From Oehlia diaphana (Eukaryota; Glomeromycota; Glomeromycetes; Glomerales; Glomeraceae), in assembly GCA_003833135.1 (NCBI GenBank), contig QZLH01000139.1, forward strand, positions 99,276 through 156,805: 57,530 bases of DNA. Reading direction: 5' to 3'. Both the position numbers and the translations under genes were made by a program. Positions 36,871 through 47,147 of the stretch are shown here, piece after piece. Numbering within the stretch: the first letter of the stretch is position 1; each line of letters begins with the position of its first letter. Under the pieces are notes generated by a model. The model searched no databases. It was given only the letters and a program-made list of their open reading frames with translations, and was not told where the DNA came from.

Positions 36871-36934
36871 TTCAGTTGGATAATCTTGGAATGATATCAT
36901 GATTTCACTTTGAATCTTATTTCCATCAAACTAG

Positions 36935-37330
36935 CAGCATGGAATGCTTCTATATCTATACCTCAACGAAGAGGTATAATATGAGCAGAGAAGACAGAAA
37001 TATCCACTTGCAAACTACTAGCAAGGAATGCTTCTATATCTATACCTCAACGAAGAGGTATAATATGAGCAGAGAAGACAGACACATGCAAACTACTAGC
37101 AAGGAATGCTTCTATATCTATACCAAAACGAGCAGAGAAGACAGACACTTGCAAACTACTAGCAAGGAATGCTTCTATATCTATACCAAAACGAGCAGAA
37201 AAGACAGACACTTGCAAACTACAAGCAAGGAATGCTTCTATATCTATACCAAAACGAGCAGAGAAGACAGACACATGCAAACTACTAGCAAGGAATGCTT
37301 CTATATCTATACCTCAGCGGAATAGGTGAT
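36935..37330 (+). repeat. Tandem repeat with frame-preserving unit lengths
   Basis: Units begin GGAATGCTTCTATATCTATA at 36941, 37025, 37103, 37166, 37229 and 37292, with a degenerate seventh at about 37417. Unit lengths are 84, 78, 63, 63 and 63 bases, all multiples of three. On the plus strand the unit reads ECFYIYT...SREDRHLQTTSK; the frame is open over 36939-37325 but has no convincing promoter or continuation. The minus strand is also largely open. Confidence 0.85.
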
Positions 37331-37655
37331 GGCGAGATATAAAAGAGATGATGGGAGAGGAGGAGGAGAAAGTGGAAAAAGGAGTAAGGTAAAGATATTT
37401 CATATATCAATAACAAGGGATGCTTCTATATCTATATCGCAGCGGCCTAGGTGATGGAAGCGGAGAAAAGAAATGAGTAAGGAATATCCAGAATTAACTT
37501 GAACTGATGACGTAAATAGATGAAAAGGATGAGATGTAATAACTAAGATGAAATATTATATTATATATTAGAATAAGATTGTAAATATAATTATTTATTA
37601 AAGTGTTTGAACTAATGAAAAATTTAAAAATTAAACTTAAAATGATTGATACATA

Positions 37656-37721
37656 CTTGTCATCTTTAAAATAATCTTTAGCTATATCGGTTAATTTCTT
37701 TACATATTTCGAACGGTTCAT
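37656..37721 (-). CDS. Possible first exon of an unidentified minus-strand gene
   Basis: ATG at 37721 gives MNRSKYVKKLTDIAKDYFKD followed by a GTATGT donor after GACAA. A possible acceptor (CATCTTAG) lies near 37540, after which a frame stays open for about 35 codons into the direct repeat. No family is recognised. A weak TATA-like sequence (TTTATACATAAA) is directly upstream. Confidence is low. Confidence 0.25.
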
Positions 37722-38517
37722 TTTTTATGTATAAATTAGGTTATGCAAAATTAGACTGTTTATTGAATGGAACGATATTATAAGAAAGTTTGGTGTTTTT
37801 GTGAAAAAAAGTCCTTTGTAAAAAAAAAAAAAAGACCTATGATCGTCAATTCTAATTTATGAACAAATTACACAAAAACCAGATTTGACCTATATTTGGT
37901 TTAAATAGCTATATATTAAAAGGTTAGTTTGATAATGGTAGTCGGTATTATATAATGCCGTCATGAAAGGTCATCGGATAATAATTTCCCCGTACGGTCG
38001 CACGTAAACGACATTTGACGATATGCACAGTTTTTTTTTCTTTGTAATGTCTAGATTCTAGAAGTTTTGAAAAGAATTATTCTTACATAATATAAATATT
38101 AGCAAATTTCAGACACGGAGAAAAGCCTTAACCAGAGATGAAAAAAGTTTCTAATCGCGTTAATCGCAATAAAAGTCTGATAACTATTTTTGTTTGATGT
38201 GAAAATTGTAAAGATAATAATTTTTTTAAAGTTTTAAATTTTTTTTTTTTTTTTTGAAACATTAAAGGAGGTCGGGACATTAAACAAACAATTACATTAA
38301 ATTAAAGACGAGAACTACATGATTACATGATTACATGGGAGTACAACGACTTGATGCATTTACTGAGAATGATGCATTTTAGGGTTGTACTAATTTAACG
38401 TTTATCATCAAATCATTCATGCATACTAAAATCTTTTTTAAGTTAAGTAAAAATGCGGGATATTATAGAAAACGTAAAAAGGTTTCATTTTATGAAATTC
38501 AAAAAATTTTGAATGGC

Positions 38518-38553
<36 letters not shown>

Positions 38554-39202
38554 CCTTTTTTAAAAAAAAAAGTTTTTTTTCAAAAAAAAAAAAATAATTT
38601 TTTTTTTAAAAAATTTTATTTTAAAAATTTTTTTTTTTTTTTTTTTTTTTTTGATGTTTTACAAACCATTTTTAAAGAAAAGGAATACTTACAATTGGCA
38701 GGTACGATAATGTATTTAGGCTTTTAGGCGCAATTTCCATTTTAAATTTTTTATTGAACATTACTTTAATAGTAAAAATTAAAAAATTCGGTTCAGGTTT
38801 TTTTAATTATTTTTTTGTATAATTAAAAATTTAAAATTAAATTTTCGAAAATTAGAATCAAAAAAAAAGATGCACGGAAACTTTCGAATGCATTTTTGTA
38901 AATAGAATTATAGAATTTGATATTATGAGAATGAATGAATCATCATAAAATTATGCATAGAGATATGTGAGAGAATATGTATTAGTCAAAAATTGCATAT
39001 TTTTTAAAATGCGAATGGTATTTTTTGTATCTTTTGATATCGTTTTTTCATTACGTAATATTAGATGTACATACGAATATTACACATATTACATGTATAA
39101 TGCTTAATCGTGAAGAATTATCATAACTTTTGTTCACACTCCCTATGCTATTTTGTCTATTGACAATATATGTCATGAGGGTGATAAATAACACTTGAAC
39201 AG
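37722..39202. other. Intergenic with long homopolymer tracts
   Basis: Includes A- and T-tracts at about 37820-37834, 38239-38256 and 38520-38652. A GGTCGGGACATTAAAC phrase near 38270 resembles the possible retroelement tails near 2090 and 3787. No gene seen. Confidence 0.5.
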
Positions 39203-39321
39203 TTGAGCTATTTGTGCTTTAATACTGTATCATTTTGAGCTATTTGTGCTATTGTAAAACTTTGAGCTATTTGTGCTTAATATTGTCACACAGTAAAATA
39301 ACATTTTGAGCTATTTGTGCT
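39203..39321 (+). repeat. Four spaced copies of TTGAGCTATTTGTGCT
   Basis: Identical 16-base copies at 39203-39218, 39235-39250, 39262-39277 and 39306-39321; most have extra T residues before them. The spacers (16, 11 and 28 bases) are unrelated to each other. This is not a CRISPR array: the host is eukaryotic and the spacers vary greatly in length. It could be a cluster of binding sites or a degenerate minisatellite. Confidence 0.85.
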
Positions 39322-40912
39322 ATAATTGTCATATTTAATGCATGGTGATATATAAACATCTTGTTTTAATAAAATATAATAACGGAAATAGTTAGTTTAA
39401 TTATGACGAATAATTTTAGTTTCTTTTTGATGATTTTTTTTGATAATAAATTTGAGTAAATTTGAATCGGAGCTTTTTCTTTTTCCTTTTTTCCTTTTTT
39501 AGTCATTTTGATAACAAATTCTTGTGAAAAATGGATCACACGGGTATAATAAACTTTGCAGTTTTTAGAAAATATAATCATTTCCTTGAATTAGCTTAAT
39601 TCATTGATTGATAAATATTTAGTCGTGTACAGCCCGAAATTTTCATGGCTTCCGATAATAAACACGAAAAAAAATTTTTTTTTTTTTTTTTTCAAACAAT
39701 ATTCAAACAGAAAAGTCTTTGTTCAAAAAAAAAAAAATAATTTTTTTTTCAACAGATTAGATTTTAATAATTTTTTTTTTTTCTTCCAAAGAAAACAAGC
39801 CATTTTTAATTTCATCTACATCTTTTTTTTTTTTATTTTAATTGCTTTGTTTGAGACAATTAAAAAAAAAAAAAAAACGGTTAATTGTGATTTGTACTAA
39901 TGTGCGTGCCTGTGGGAAACAATTTATGTGCACAAAATTAAAAGTAAGCCATCGTGTAAAAGAATAAACAAGTTTTTTAATTCATTATTTTGAACGTTAA
40001 TTTCAGATTTAGCTTAAATTCCTTGATCACTGCGGAATCTAAAATTAGTCATATGAAATTATTCAATATCCGGTTGTGTGACATTAAATAATGATCATCT
40101 GACAATATCTTTATTATTTGGAATTAGGAAATAACCGGTTAGTTGCTTTTTTTTTTGTATACTAGAAATGGTAAAAAAAAAAAAAAAAATTCCGGAGTAA
40201 AATAAAATTAGCAAATTTTTTTTTTTTTAAGCTTTTTTGTTAAAATTTAAAATTTAAAAATCCTTATTATATATCATTTATTGAAATTTTCCAAATAAGT
40301 TAAATACAATCTCTTAATTACTGATTAAGATAATAAAAGCCCTTTTATCATTCTCCCGGATGACTCATAATAAAATTAATATAATTTTATTATAACCCAT
40401 ATGATCATATGACTAACGTAAGATAACGCAAGGGGTACCTATTTTACATCAAAAGTTTTATTATTAGCATTAGTGTATACATAATAATGATAGTACAACT
40501 TCTCTCTATTATTAGTTTTTTTTTTTTTCTGTGCAATCATATGCTGTTAAATAATTAGTTATATGTATATGCTTTATATGCTACGCATTTTTTCTTAGTT
40601 AAAAGTATAATGACTCATTTTTTTTAATCATTTAGATTAATTAAAAAAAAAAGATAACTTTATTTGTTGTTTATTTTTGAACGACCAATGCTTATTATTT
40701 TATTATTACTATTATTATAGTCTTTGTAATTCGTTTTTATACCTAAAGATTTATGGAATCTTACGTGTATTGATACGTATGATTCCATTTCTCATGATGA
40801 TCTGTGACTTGTACCAAACAATGTGCGAGACTGCTACAACGTGTCTTGTAAAATTAATATGTCCATTTAAGGTCTCCTTATTTTCCCGCGTAAAACAAGT
40901 TATTGTATATTA

Positions 40913-40988
<76 letters not shown>

Positions 40989-41457
40989 AAAAAAAAAAAA
41001 AAAAAAAAAAAAAAATTTATCCTTGTTTGACAATGTGATCTTTTTTTTTTTTGAAATTAAAAATTAAAAAGAAAGGAAAAAAAAAAGATTGATCATCGTC
41101 ATCATCGTCATTAATAAAAATTTCTTCTCCTCGATTCTCCTTGATAAATATTAACAAATTTTAAATAATAATTATGAAAGAAACGTCATCAAAAGGAGAA
41201 CTATTTAATTAACTATAGAAAAATGAAAAAATACTAAAAATAGTTATTTTAGAAATAATAAAAAAGTGGTATGAAAAATATTTACAGCTTATCGTATAAC
41301 TATTGTGTATGTATCATAGCACATGATTACACAAGGGCAAACATATTTGCGATATGCGAAAATGACTCAATGACTCTTCATTTTATTATGTCTCCCGGTT
41401 TAAGTAATTTTTCTTTGTGGTTTTTGATCTACCAAACTTTTAAAATTATATGTATAT
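39322..41457. other. Intergenic region upstream of the copper-protein array
   Basis: A/T tracts throughout. A minus-strand frame starting at 39506 (MTKKGKKEKEKAPIQ) is lysine-rich and unsupported. From about 40440 the DNA is homologous to regions upstream of genes 2 and 3 (about 45.5-45.8 and 51.5-51.6 kb; 53.28-53.5 kb), including empty sites for both fold-back insertions at about 40616 and 40718. Confidence 0.5.
40910..41015. repeat. Long A-tract, about 100 bases
   Basis: Poly-A interrupted only by GG at 40987-40988. At the homologous position upstream of gene 3 (about 53448-53480) the tract is short (A9 plus interruptions), so it has expanded here. Confidence 0.9.
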
Positions 41458-41529
41458 ATTATTTACATCTAATCTATGTACCACGGGATCATGGGGAACG
41501 TCTTTTTTTTTTTTTAACCTTGTGGGTAC

Positions 41530-41589
41530 ACCGTGTACGTGTTTGATTCCCCGACTCGTTTTTGAAATGAAAAATATGTATAAAAAGGC
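41530..41589 (+). promoter_or_regulatory. Core promoter and upstream block of gene 1
   Basis: TATAAAAAGGCTTCAATTTT starts at 41579. Upstream, GGTACACCGTG and TTGATTCCCCGACTCG are conserved, with small changes, before genes 2 and 3 (48211-48272 and 54045-54118), although most surrounding non-coding DNA has diverged in gene 3. The block is a candidate transcription-factor site. Confidence 0.55.
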
Positions 41590-41926
41590 TTCAATTTTCC
41601 CCTCCAGAAAGTTTCCTCGTAATTCTACCAATCTTTTATTTTTTATAACAAACTATTCAAACAACTCTTTTTTGTTATTATTTTTGATCGTTTAATTACT
41701 TTTTTTTTTTTACTTGCAAATATTAAATATATATATATATATATATATTCACAACCATTCATTCTCTTTTTTTTTTTTGACCGTTTCGTTACGTTTTCAA
41801 AAAATTTTTAATATTTGCAACATTTGCAACGATTTATTTTATTTTATTTTTTCTTTTATTACAAAAGAAATTTCAAATTTCAAATTACTCTTTGTTTCTT
41901 AAAAACTCAATCTTTTTATTGACAAA

Positions 41927-44066
41927 ATGTCTCTCGCTCAAGCAAGAAAAGGATTAAAGACTGAAAAGAAAGGTGGAAAAGTATCTCCTGAACAAAAACT
42001 TCTCAACCAATTCTTGGAAGCCCCTAAAGATAAACATAAAAAGAAAGATAAAAAATTTAAATTCAGTCAAGTATGTTAATAAATTTAATATAATATATAC
42101 GATTATTCGATGTCATTATCATAACTAATTTAACCTTTTCTAACAGTTTGACCCTGAACATGCTGATGGTGCCTATGATATCACTGTGGAATTTATGGAA
42201 ATCGCTAACAAAAATCGTGATAATGCCATCGAGAAAGTTATTGAACACGCGAATAAAGTATCTGAAACTTCGGATCCTGAATTAGTTCGTCATGCTTTAA
42301 TGATGTTTGTTACTCATCATCCGTCTGCTCGTAACAAAAATTTGCGTATTCCTCCATTGATTAAACGTGCTCCTGGAGCTACTGTTCCCAAGAAGAAGGA
42401 AGTTTCATGTGCTGAAAAAGTTAAGGAAACTGAAAGTGAAAACCCTGAATTATACATGAATTGGTATAGAGAAGATCCTAATCTCAATGAGCATCACGAG
42501 CATTGGCATATCGTTTATGGTAGTAATGGTGTACCTGATCCTGAAAATCCTAGAATCCGTGTTCATAAGGATCGACATGGTGAACTATTCGTTTACATGC
42601 ATCGACAAATGCTGGCAAGATATGATATCGAACGTATAGGACTAGGTTTACCTTTGATTAAACCTCTTGATGATTATTTTGCCCCAATTGAGGAAGGATA
42701 TCATCCTAACGAAAATTTGGTTGATACAGAAGATGAAGCTGATCCATTCTCTACTTTTGGTTTTCGTAAACCTGGGACAAAAAATCGTGATTATGGTAAA
42801 GATGGTCCTTTCACGCTTGAAGCAATGGATGCAAATCGTCAAAAGATCGAAACCGCTATTGCATGTGGTAAATTTTATAATGATGCCGAGATCGATATTG
42901 ATACGTTGGGCGCTGTTCTCGAATCTTATGGAAAAAGTGATTTGATTAAATATTATGGTAGTTTACATGCAGGTGGTCACCTTACTATAGGACACATAAA
43001 TGATGATCCTGGTGTGATGGCTCAAACACGCGTTGCTGCACGTGATCCGGCATTTTGGAGATGGCATCGTCATATAGATAATCTGGTCAAATCATGGGAA
43101 GAAAAACGAGAACCGAATGACTTTTCCAATTCACCACCTGTAAAACTTCAAGATGTCATTCTTGTATTCAAAGATAAACTACCTATACACCACGGAGAAA
43201 CCCAAGATGAAGAAGCAGCTGCATTTGGTGAAAAAACATTTGGTGGAGAAAAGTTTTGTACGGACGTATCAAAAAATGATATTGTTACAAATGAATTAGA
43301 AACAAAAATGAAAACTAGAATGTGGACACATATTTCAGATTCAGGAAAAACTGAGGAGATAGATTATTTATTCCCTAGGGAATTTTATTATTATTTCCGT
43401 GTTGAAAATACTTCAGCAAGTGAATTTGTAGCTACATTCCGCGTCTTTATAGTACCAGAGGAATTAGCTGAATCAAGAGTTCATTGGATTGAATTAGATA
43501 AATTCAGAGAAAGTTTACCTCCTAATTCTAAAAAGGTAGTATGTCGTGATTGTGATATGTCATCAATCGTACGTCAACCTCCGCAGAAAACCGAAGATGA
43601 ATTAGACGATACAGCTCTTCCGATTGATACTACTCCGAAATTGCATAATAATGACCGATTTTGTGATTGTGGTTGGCCTTTCCATTTATTACTTCCCAGA
43701 GGAAAGAAAGGAGGAATGAAATTTAAATTGTTAGTATTTATTTCCGATTGGTCTGAAGATAAAGTACCAACAATAAGTAGATGTGGAAGTATTAGTTTCT
43801 GCGGTGCTGAAGGAGCGGCTGATAAATATCCCGACAAGAAACCCATGGGTTATCCACTTGATAGACCGTTCAAAAATAATTCTTATAAAGAAGTAAGTAA
43901 ATTTGAAAATCTTTTCGTAATTTTGTTATGGAGAAATTAATTTTTATTAATTTTTACCTTATTAATTTCACAGACGTTTGCTGGATTAAATAATGCTGTT
44001 ATTCAAGATGTTAGCATTAATTGGGTTAATGACTTTCCTGAAATCGTCGTTGAAGAAAGTTGTTAA
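41927..44066 (+). CDS. Prophenoloxidase/hemocyanin-type dicopper protein, gene 1
   Basis: 660 residues from exons 41927-42070, 42147-43892 and 43974-44066. It matches the three-domain arthropod prophenoloxidase/hemocyanin plan, not the usual fungal tyrosinase. The N domain has HALMMFVTHHPSARNKNLRI and PPL; the copper domain has NLNEHHEHWHIVYG (CuA H165, H169), GELFVYMHRQMLARYD (third CuA His H200), SLHAGGHLTIG (CuB H322, H326) and RDPAFWRWHRHID (H355); the C domain has FPREFYYYFRVENTS, WIELDKF and CDCGWPFHLLLPRG. All six copper-binding histidines are present, so an o-phenol oxidase or oxygen-binding role is likely; the substrate is unknown. The N-terminus (MSLAQARKGLKTEKKGGK) is basic with no signal peptide, so the protein is probably cytosolic, as prophenoloxidases are at synthesis. 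Exon boundaries are shared with genes 2 and 3. Confidence 0.9.
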
Positions 44067-44190
44067 CTAAACCATTTTGTAAATATATAAATATTTATTT
44101 TTCATATTTTTTCTTATAAATAATTTGCATGACACGATCGACCTTTAAAGTGTGATTTCCTACATTTAATTACTTTTCAAAAACAGCAAA

Positions 44191-44195
<5 letters not shown>

Positions 44196-44276
<81 letters not shown>

Positions 44277-44832
44277 NNNNNNNNNNNNNNNNNNNNNNNN
44301 NNNNNNNNNNNNNNNNNNNNNNNNNNNNNNNNNNNNNNNNNNNNNNNNNNNNNNNNNNNNNNNNNNNNNNNNNNNNNNNNNNNNNNNNNNNNNNNNNNNN
44401 NNNNNNNNNNNNNNNNNNNNNNNNNNNNNNNNNNNNNNNNNNNNNNNNNNNNNNNNNNNNNNNNNNNNNNNNNNNNNNNNNNNNNNNNNNNNNNNNNNNN
44501 NNNNNNNNNNNNNNNNNNNNNNNNNNNNNNNNNNNNNNNNNNNNNNNNNNNNNNNNNNNNNNNNNNNNNNNNNNNNNNNNNNNNNNNNNNNNNNNNNNNN
44601 NNNNNNNNNNNNNNNNNNNNNNNNNNNNNNNNNNNNNNNNNNNNNNNNNNNNNNNNNNNNNNNNNNNNNNNNNNNNNNNNNNNNNNNNNNNNNNNNNNNN
44701 NNNNNNNNNNNNNNNNNNNNNNNNNNNNNNNNNNNNNNNNNNNNNNNNNNNNNNNNNNNNNNNNNNNNNNNNNNNNNNNNNNNNNNNNNNNNNNNNNNNN
44801 NNNNNNNNNNNNNNNNNNNNNNNNNNNNNNNN

Positions 44833-44884
<52 letters not shown>
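44196..44884. repeat. Homopolymer tracts around an assembly gap
   Basis: A-tract, T-tract, N at 44277-44832, then A-tract. In the equivalent place behind gene 2 (about 50905) only a short A-run exists. The gap is therefore most likely an unsequenced homopolymer expansion rather than missing genes. Confidence 0.85.
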
Positions 44885-44885
<1 letters not shown>

Positions 44886-45560
44886 AACTATTTACTAAGT
44901 TCCTATGCCAAGTTTTTTTTTTTTTTAAGATAATTTTTCGTTTCTTTTTAAGATTTATTGTTATGTATAGCGTTTTTTTTTATGATTTGATTTTCTAAAA
45001 GCTAGCTTTTTGTATATATGAACATTCTATTTTATTTTCTTTTTTTCATCGGACATTATTTTTTTTTAAATTTTTTGCATCATTTATTTTTTTTTTTATT
45101 TATTTTTTTTTTTTCAATTAAATATTTCGATTGAAAAATTATGTAATTATGTATTCCCAAAAAAGTTTTTGGCCAAAATTTTTTTTGGAACATTATGTAA
45201 TTTTTTTCCTTTTTTATTAATAAAAAATCATAGAAAAATTGCAAAAAAAAAATTTTATAAAATATAACTTTGAACTAAGTGAAATTTTTTTTTAAAAAAA
45301 AAATTATCAAATGTTCGTTTATTTGGAAATATGATACTTGCAAAATTGAAAACATTTCAGTTGGATTAGCATGATATAAATGACCATCTAAACAATTTTT
45401 ACAGGTATATGATATTATAACGCAGTGACACTGACAGCATATATTCGTGATGCGTGTGACAGATCAACGAAACCACAAAATGTAAAATTCTGGGAAAGGT
45501 GACGCAACTGCCAAAAAAAAAACGCACACACAAAAAAAAGTTTTTTATTATTAACATTAG

Positions 45561-45734
45561 TAATGATAATACATGGATCTCGTGATCTACCAGATGTGCC
45601 CGTTACAAACGTGCAGTCAACATGATCGCCCGACAGTGCACACGTGGGGACGAGTGGTTTATATATTAGAACAATTTTTAGCGTAGTACTTATTTAATAA
45701 TAATCATAATAAAAAAAAAAAATAATGATAATAC
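45561..45734 (+). mobile_element. Retroposon-like (SINE-like) insertion with 12-bp target duplication
   Basis: A 150-base insert (45573-45722) with much higher GC than its surroundings ends in an A-rich tail (AATAATCATAATAAAAAA...). It is bracketed by perfect direct repeats TAATGATAATAC (45561-45572 and 45723-45734). The equivalent places upstream of gene 1 (about 40470-40490) and gene 3 (about 51515-51550) lack it. No polymerase III A and B boxes could be fixed, so it may be a SINE, a 5'-truncated LINE or a retroposed transcript. Confidence 0.6.
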
Positions 45735-45838
45735 AGCTTTCCTAATCAATATTGAAATTTTATTTTCCTGCACAATCAGATATCAGATGCTTAGTTTACG
45801 CAACTCATAGTTAAAAAATATAATGACTCATTTTTTAA

Positions 45839-46315
45839 GGTATCCGGACTTTCGCCGAAGTTCATCTCACCGAAACCCATTTCACCGAAGCAATTTCGCC
45901 GAAGATGTTCATCAAAGTGTCATTTCGCTGAAATACCATTTCTCTGAATGGACATTTCTATTTACCGAAGGACATTTCGCTGAAGGCATTTCGGCGAAGG
46001 GACATTTCGCCGAAGATATGAATTTGTTAATTTTCCTTTTCTTTTTCAGAAGACAAATGGATTATTTGCATATTGTAAGTCGCGTTTGTTTAATTTTTTT
46101 TTTAATTAAAGAAAATTAATTTATTCGGTCTTACAATAAGTTCAAATTCATCAATTTCCGAAATATTTTTATATCGAGATTAAGGAAGTATGTTAAACAT
46201 TTTTGGCGAGGTGTCCTTCAACGAAATGGACGATTCGGGGAAAAGGATTCGGCGAGATGTCTTCAATGAAACGCCCATTAGACGAAATATCCCTTCGGCG
46301 AAACGTACCGTAACC
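45839..46315. mobile_element. Fold-back element 1, copy in unit A
   Basis: Ends GGTATCCGGACTTTCGCCGA and (inverse) GGTTACGGTACGTTTCGCCG. Both arms consist of degenerate ATTTCRCCGAAG-type units, in opposite orientation. It is flanked by a 9-base direct repeat ATTTTTTAA (45830-45838 and 46316-46324). At about 40616 upstream of gene 1 the same flanks are joined without the element. A 9-bp duplication with long degenerate inverted arms suggests a Mutator-like or fold-back type; there is no transposase inside. Confidence 0.75.
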
Positions 46316-46502
46316 ATTTTTTAAAGTTAGGTTAAATTAAAAAAGATAACTCAAGTTGTTTATTTTCGCCCTATAAAAAATTTAGTCAGTGTTTTTTTTT
46401 ATTCCTTGTTTTCCGGTAAAATGTATCATATTCACGGAATTAATAGCCTCAATTATCCAAGTTGCTTAGATTTTTAGTTATTTTTCCGTAAATGTATCAT
46501 AT

Positions 46503-46686
46503 TAGGCCGGGCAAAAAAAAATTTTAGATTCTCGGGACATAAAATTTTAAAAATGACCCGGCCATGTAAAATTTTTTTACGCCACATTGGCCAATGACTT
46601 AAAATCACGTGATGAAAATCTTTTATTATAAAAAAAAACTGACCCGGCCGGGTCACGAGAATCTAATTTTTTTTTTGCCCGGCTTA
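46503..46686. mobile_element. MITE with GGCCGGGC ends
   Basis: Inverted ends TAGGCCGGGCAAAAAAAAAT (left) and its near inverse ending GCCCGGCTTA (right), each continuing into TTAGATTCTCG. The homologous place in unit B (about 52352-52360) reads ATCATATTCACGGAG without it, so it inserted after the duplication or was lost from unit B. The outer TA pair may be the target duplication. Confidence 0.7.
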
Positions 46687-46784
46687 ATCACGAAGTTTTT
46701 ACAGAAATTGTGGATAAAATTTTTTACAGTATTGAATTATTCAATGCTTATTATCTTATTATTATTACTGTATAGTAGGGGAAT

Positions 46785-47147
46785 ACGGTACGTTTAACTA
46801 AAACCAATTTCGCTGAAGGCATTTTCACTGAATGGAAATTTTGTCGAATCCTTTCCTTGAATGATCCATTTTTATCATTTTGCTGAAAATGGTCATAATT
46901 GTAAATTTGTACGAATTTTCAAATTATCAATACATTTTTATGTTCAGTTTTGTAATTCTTAATTAAGAGATCAATTAATTTATTCTATCATCATCAGTTG
47001 AAAAAAAAAGAAAATTATTCTTTATATAGCAATTATATAAGTTACTTTGAATGTTAAAATGATAGTGTTCCGAAAGGGTATCCGGACTTTTCGCCGAAGT
47101 CCTTTTCACCAAAACCCATTTCGCCAAACCAATTTCGCCGAAGGGAT
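46785..47147. mobile_element. Fold-back element 2, partial copy in unit A
   Basis: Left arm from about 46785 (AATACGGTACGTTTAACTAA), a central segment, and a right-hand arm starting GGTATCCGGACTTTTCGCCG at 47079. Compared with unit B (52450-53260), the central segment (46940-47070) is inverted and the outer right part is missing. The edge near 47147 coincides with the end of homology between the units. Confidence 0.6.

Larger units (their letters stand above)
36236..37535. repeat. Minisatellite cluster bracketed by direct repeats
   Basis: Near-identical phrases flank the cluster: CAGAATTAGCTTGAACTGAT at 36236 and CAGAATTAACTTGAACTGAT at about 37488, each followed by ACGT(T)AAATAG and a GGATRAGA word. 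Between them lie three different tandem arrays, annotated separately. The whole looks like a duplicated unit whose interior has expanded. Confidence 0.6.
41458..47147 (+). repeat. Tandem duplication unit A
   Basis: Begins at ATTATTTACATCTAATCTAT, repeated at 48023. It runs through gene 1, its 3' flank (44.9-45.5 kb matches 50.9-51.5 kb), fold-back 1 and part of fold-back 2. Unit B is 48023 to about 53260. Inserts unique to unit A: the assembly gap tract, the retroposon-like insert (45573-45723) and a MITE (46503-46686). Confidence 0.75.

Noticed and set aside
39203..39321. CRISPR-like repeat-spacer layout
   Set aside because: Only four 16-base repeats with spacers of 11-28 bases, in a eukaryotic intron-rich context, with no cas genes.
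39366..39506. Lysine-rich minus-strand frame MTKKGKKEKEK
   Set aside because: Short, ends in A/T-tract-derived residues, no homology or splice partner recognised.
40677..41030. Open frame of 117 codons ending in poly-lysine
   Set aside because: The lysines are only the A-tract; the rest is upstream DNA shared with the paralogous promoters.
42667..42945. Alternative-frame ORFs within the three copper-protein genes (also 43574-43846, 49408-49737, 50321-50593 and 55812-56156)
   Set aside because: Shadows of conserved coding sequence; they recur only because the main frame is conserved.
44177..44887. Long minus-strand frame through the gap
   Set aside because: Consists of homopolymer and N; not a gene.
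45823..46119. Frames inside the fold-back arms (also 51599-51808, 51995-52177 and 53045-53348)
   Set aside because: The arms are degenerate short repeats and the frames differ between the two units; no conserved protein.
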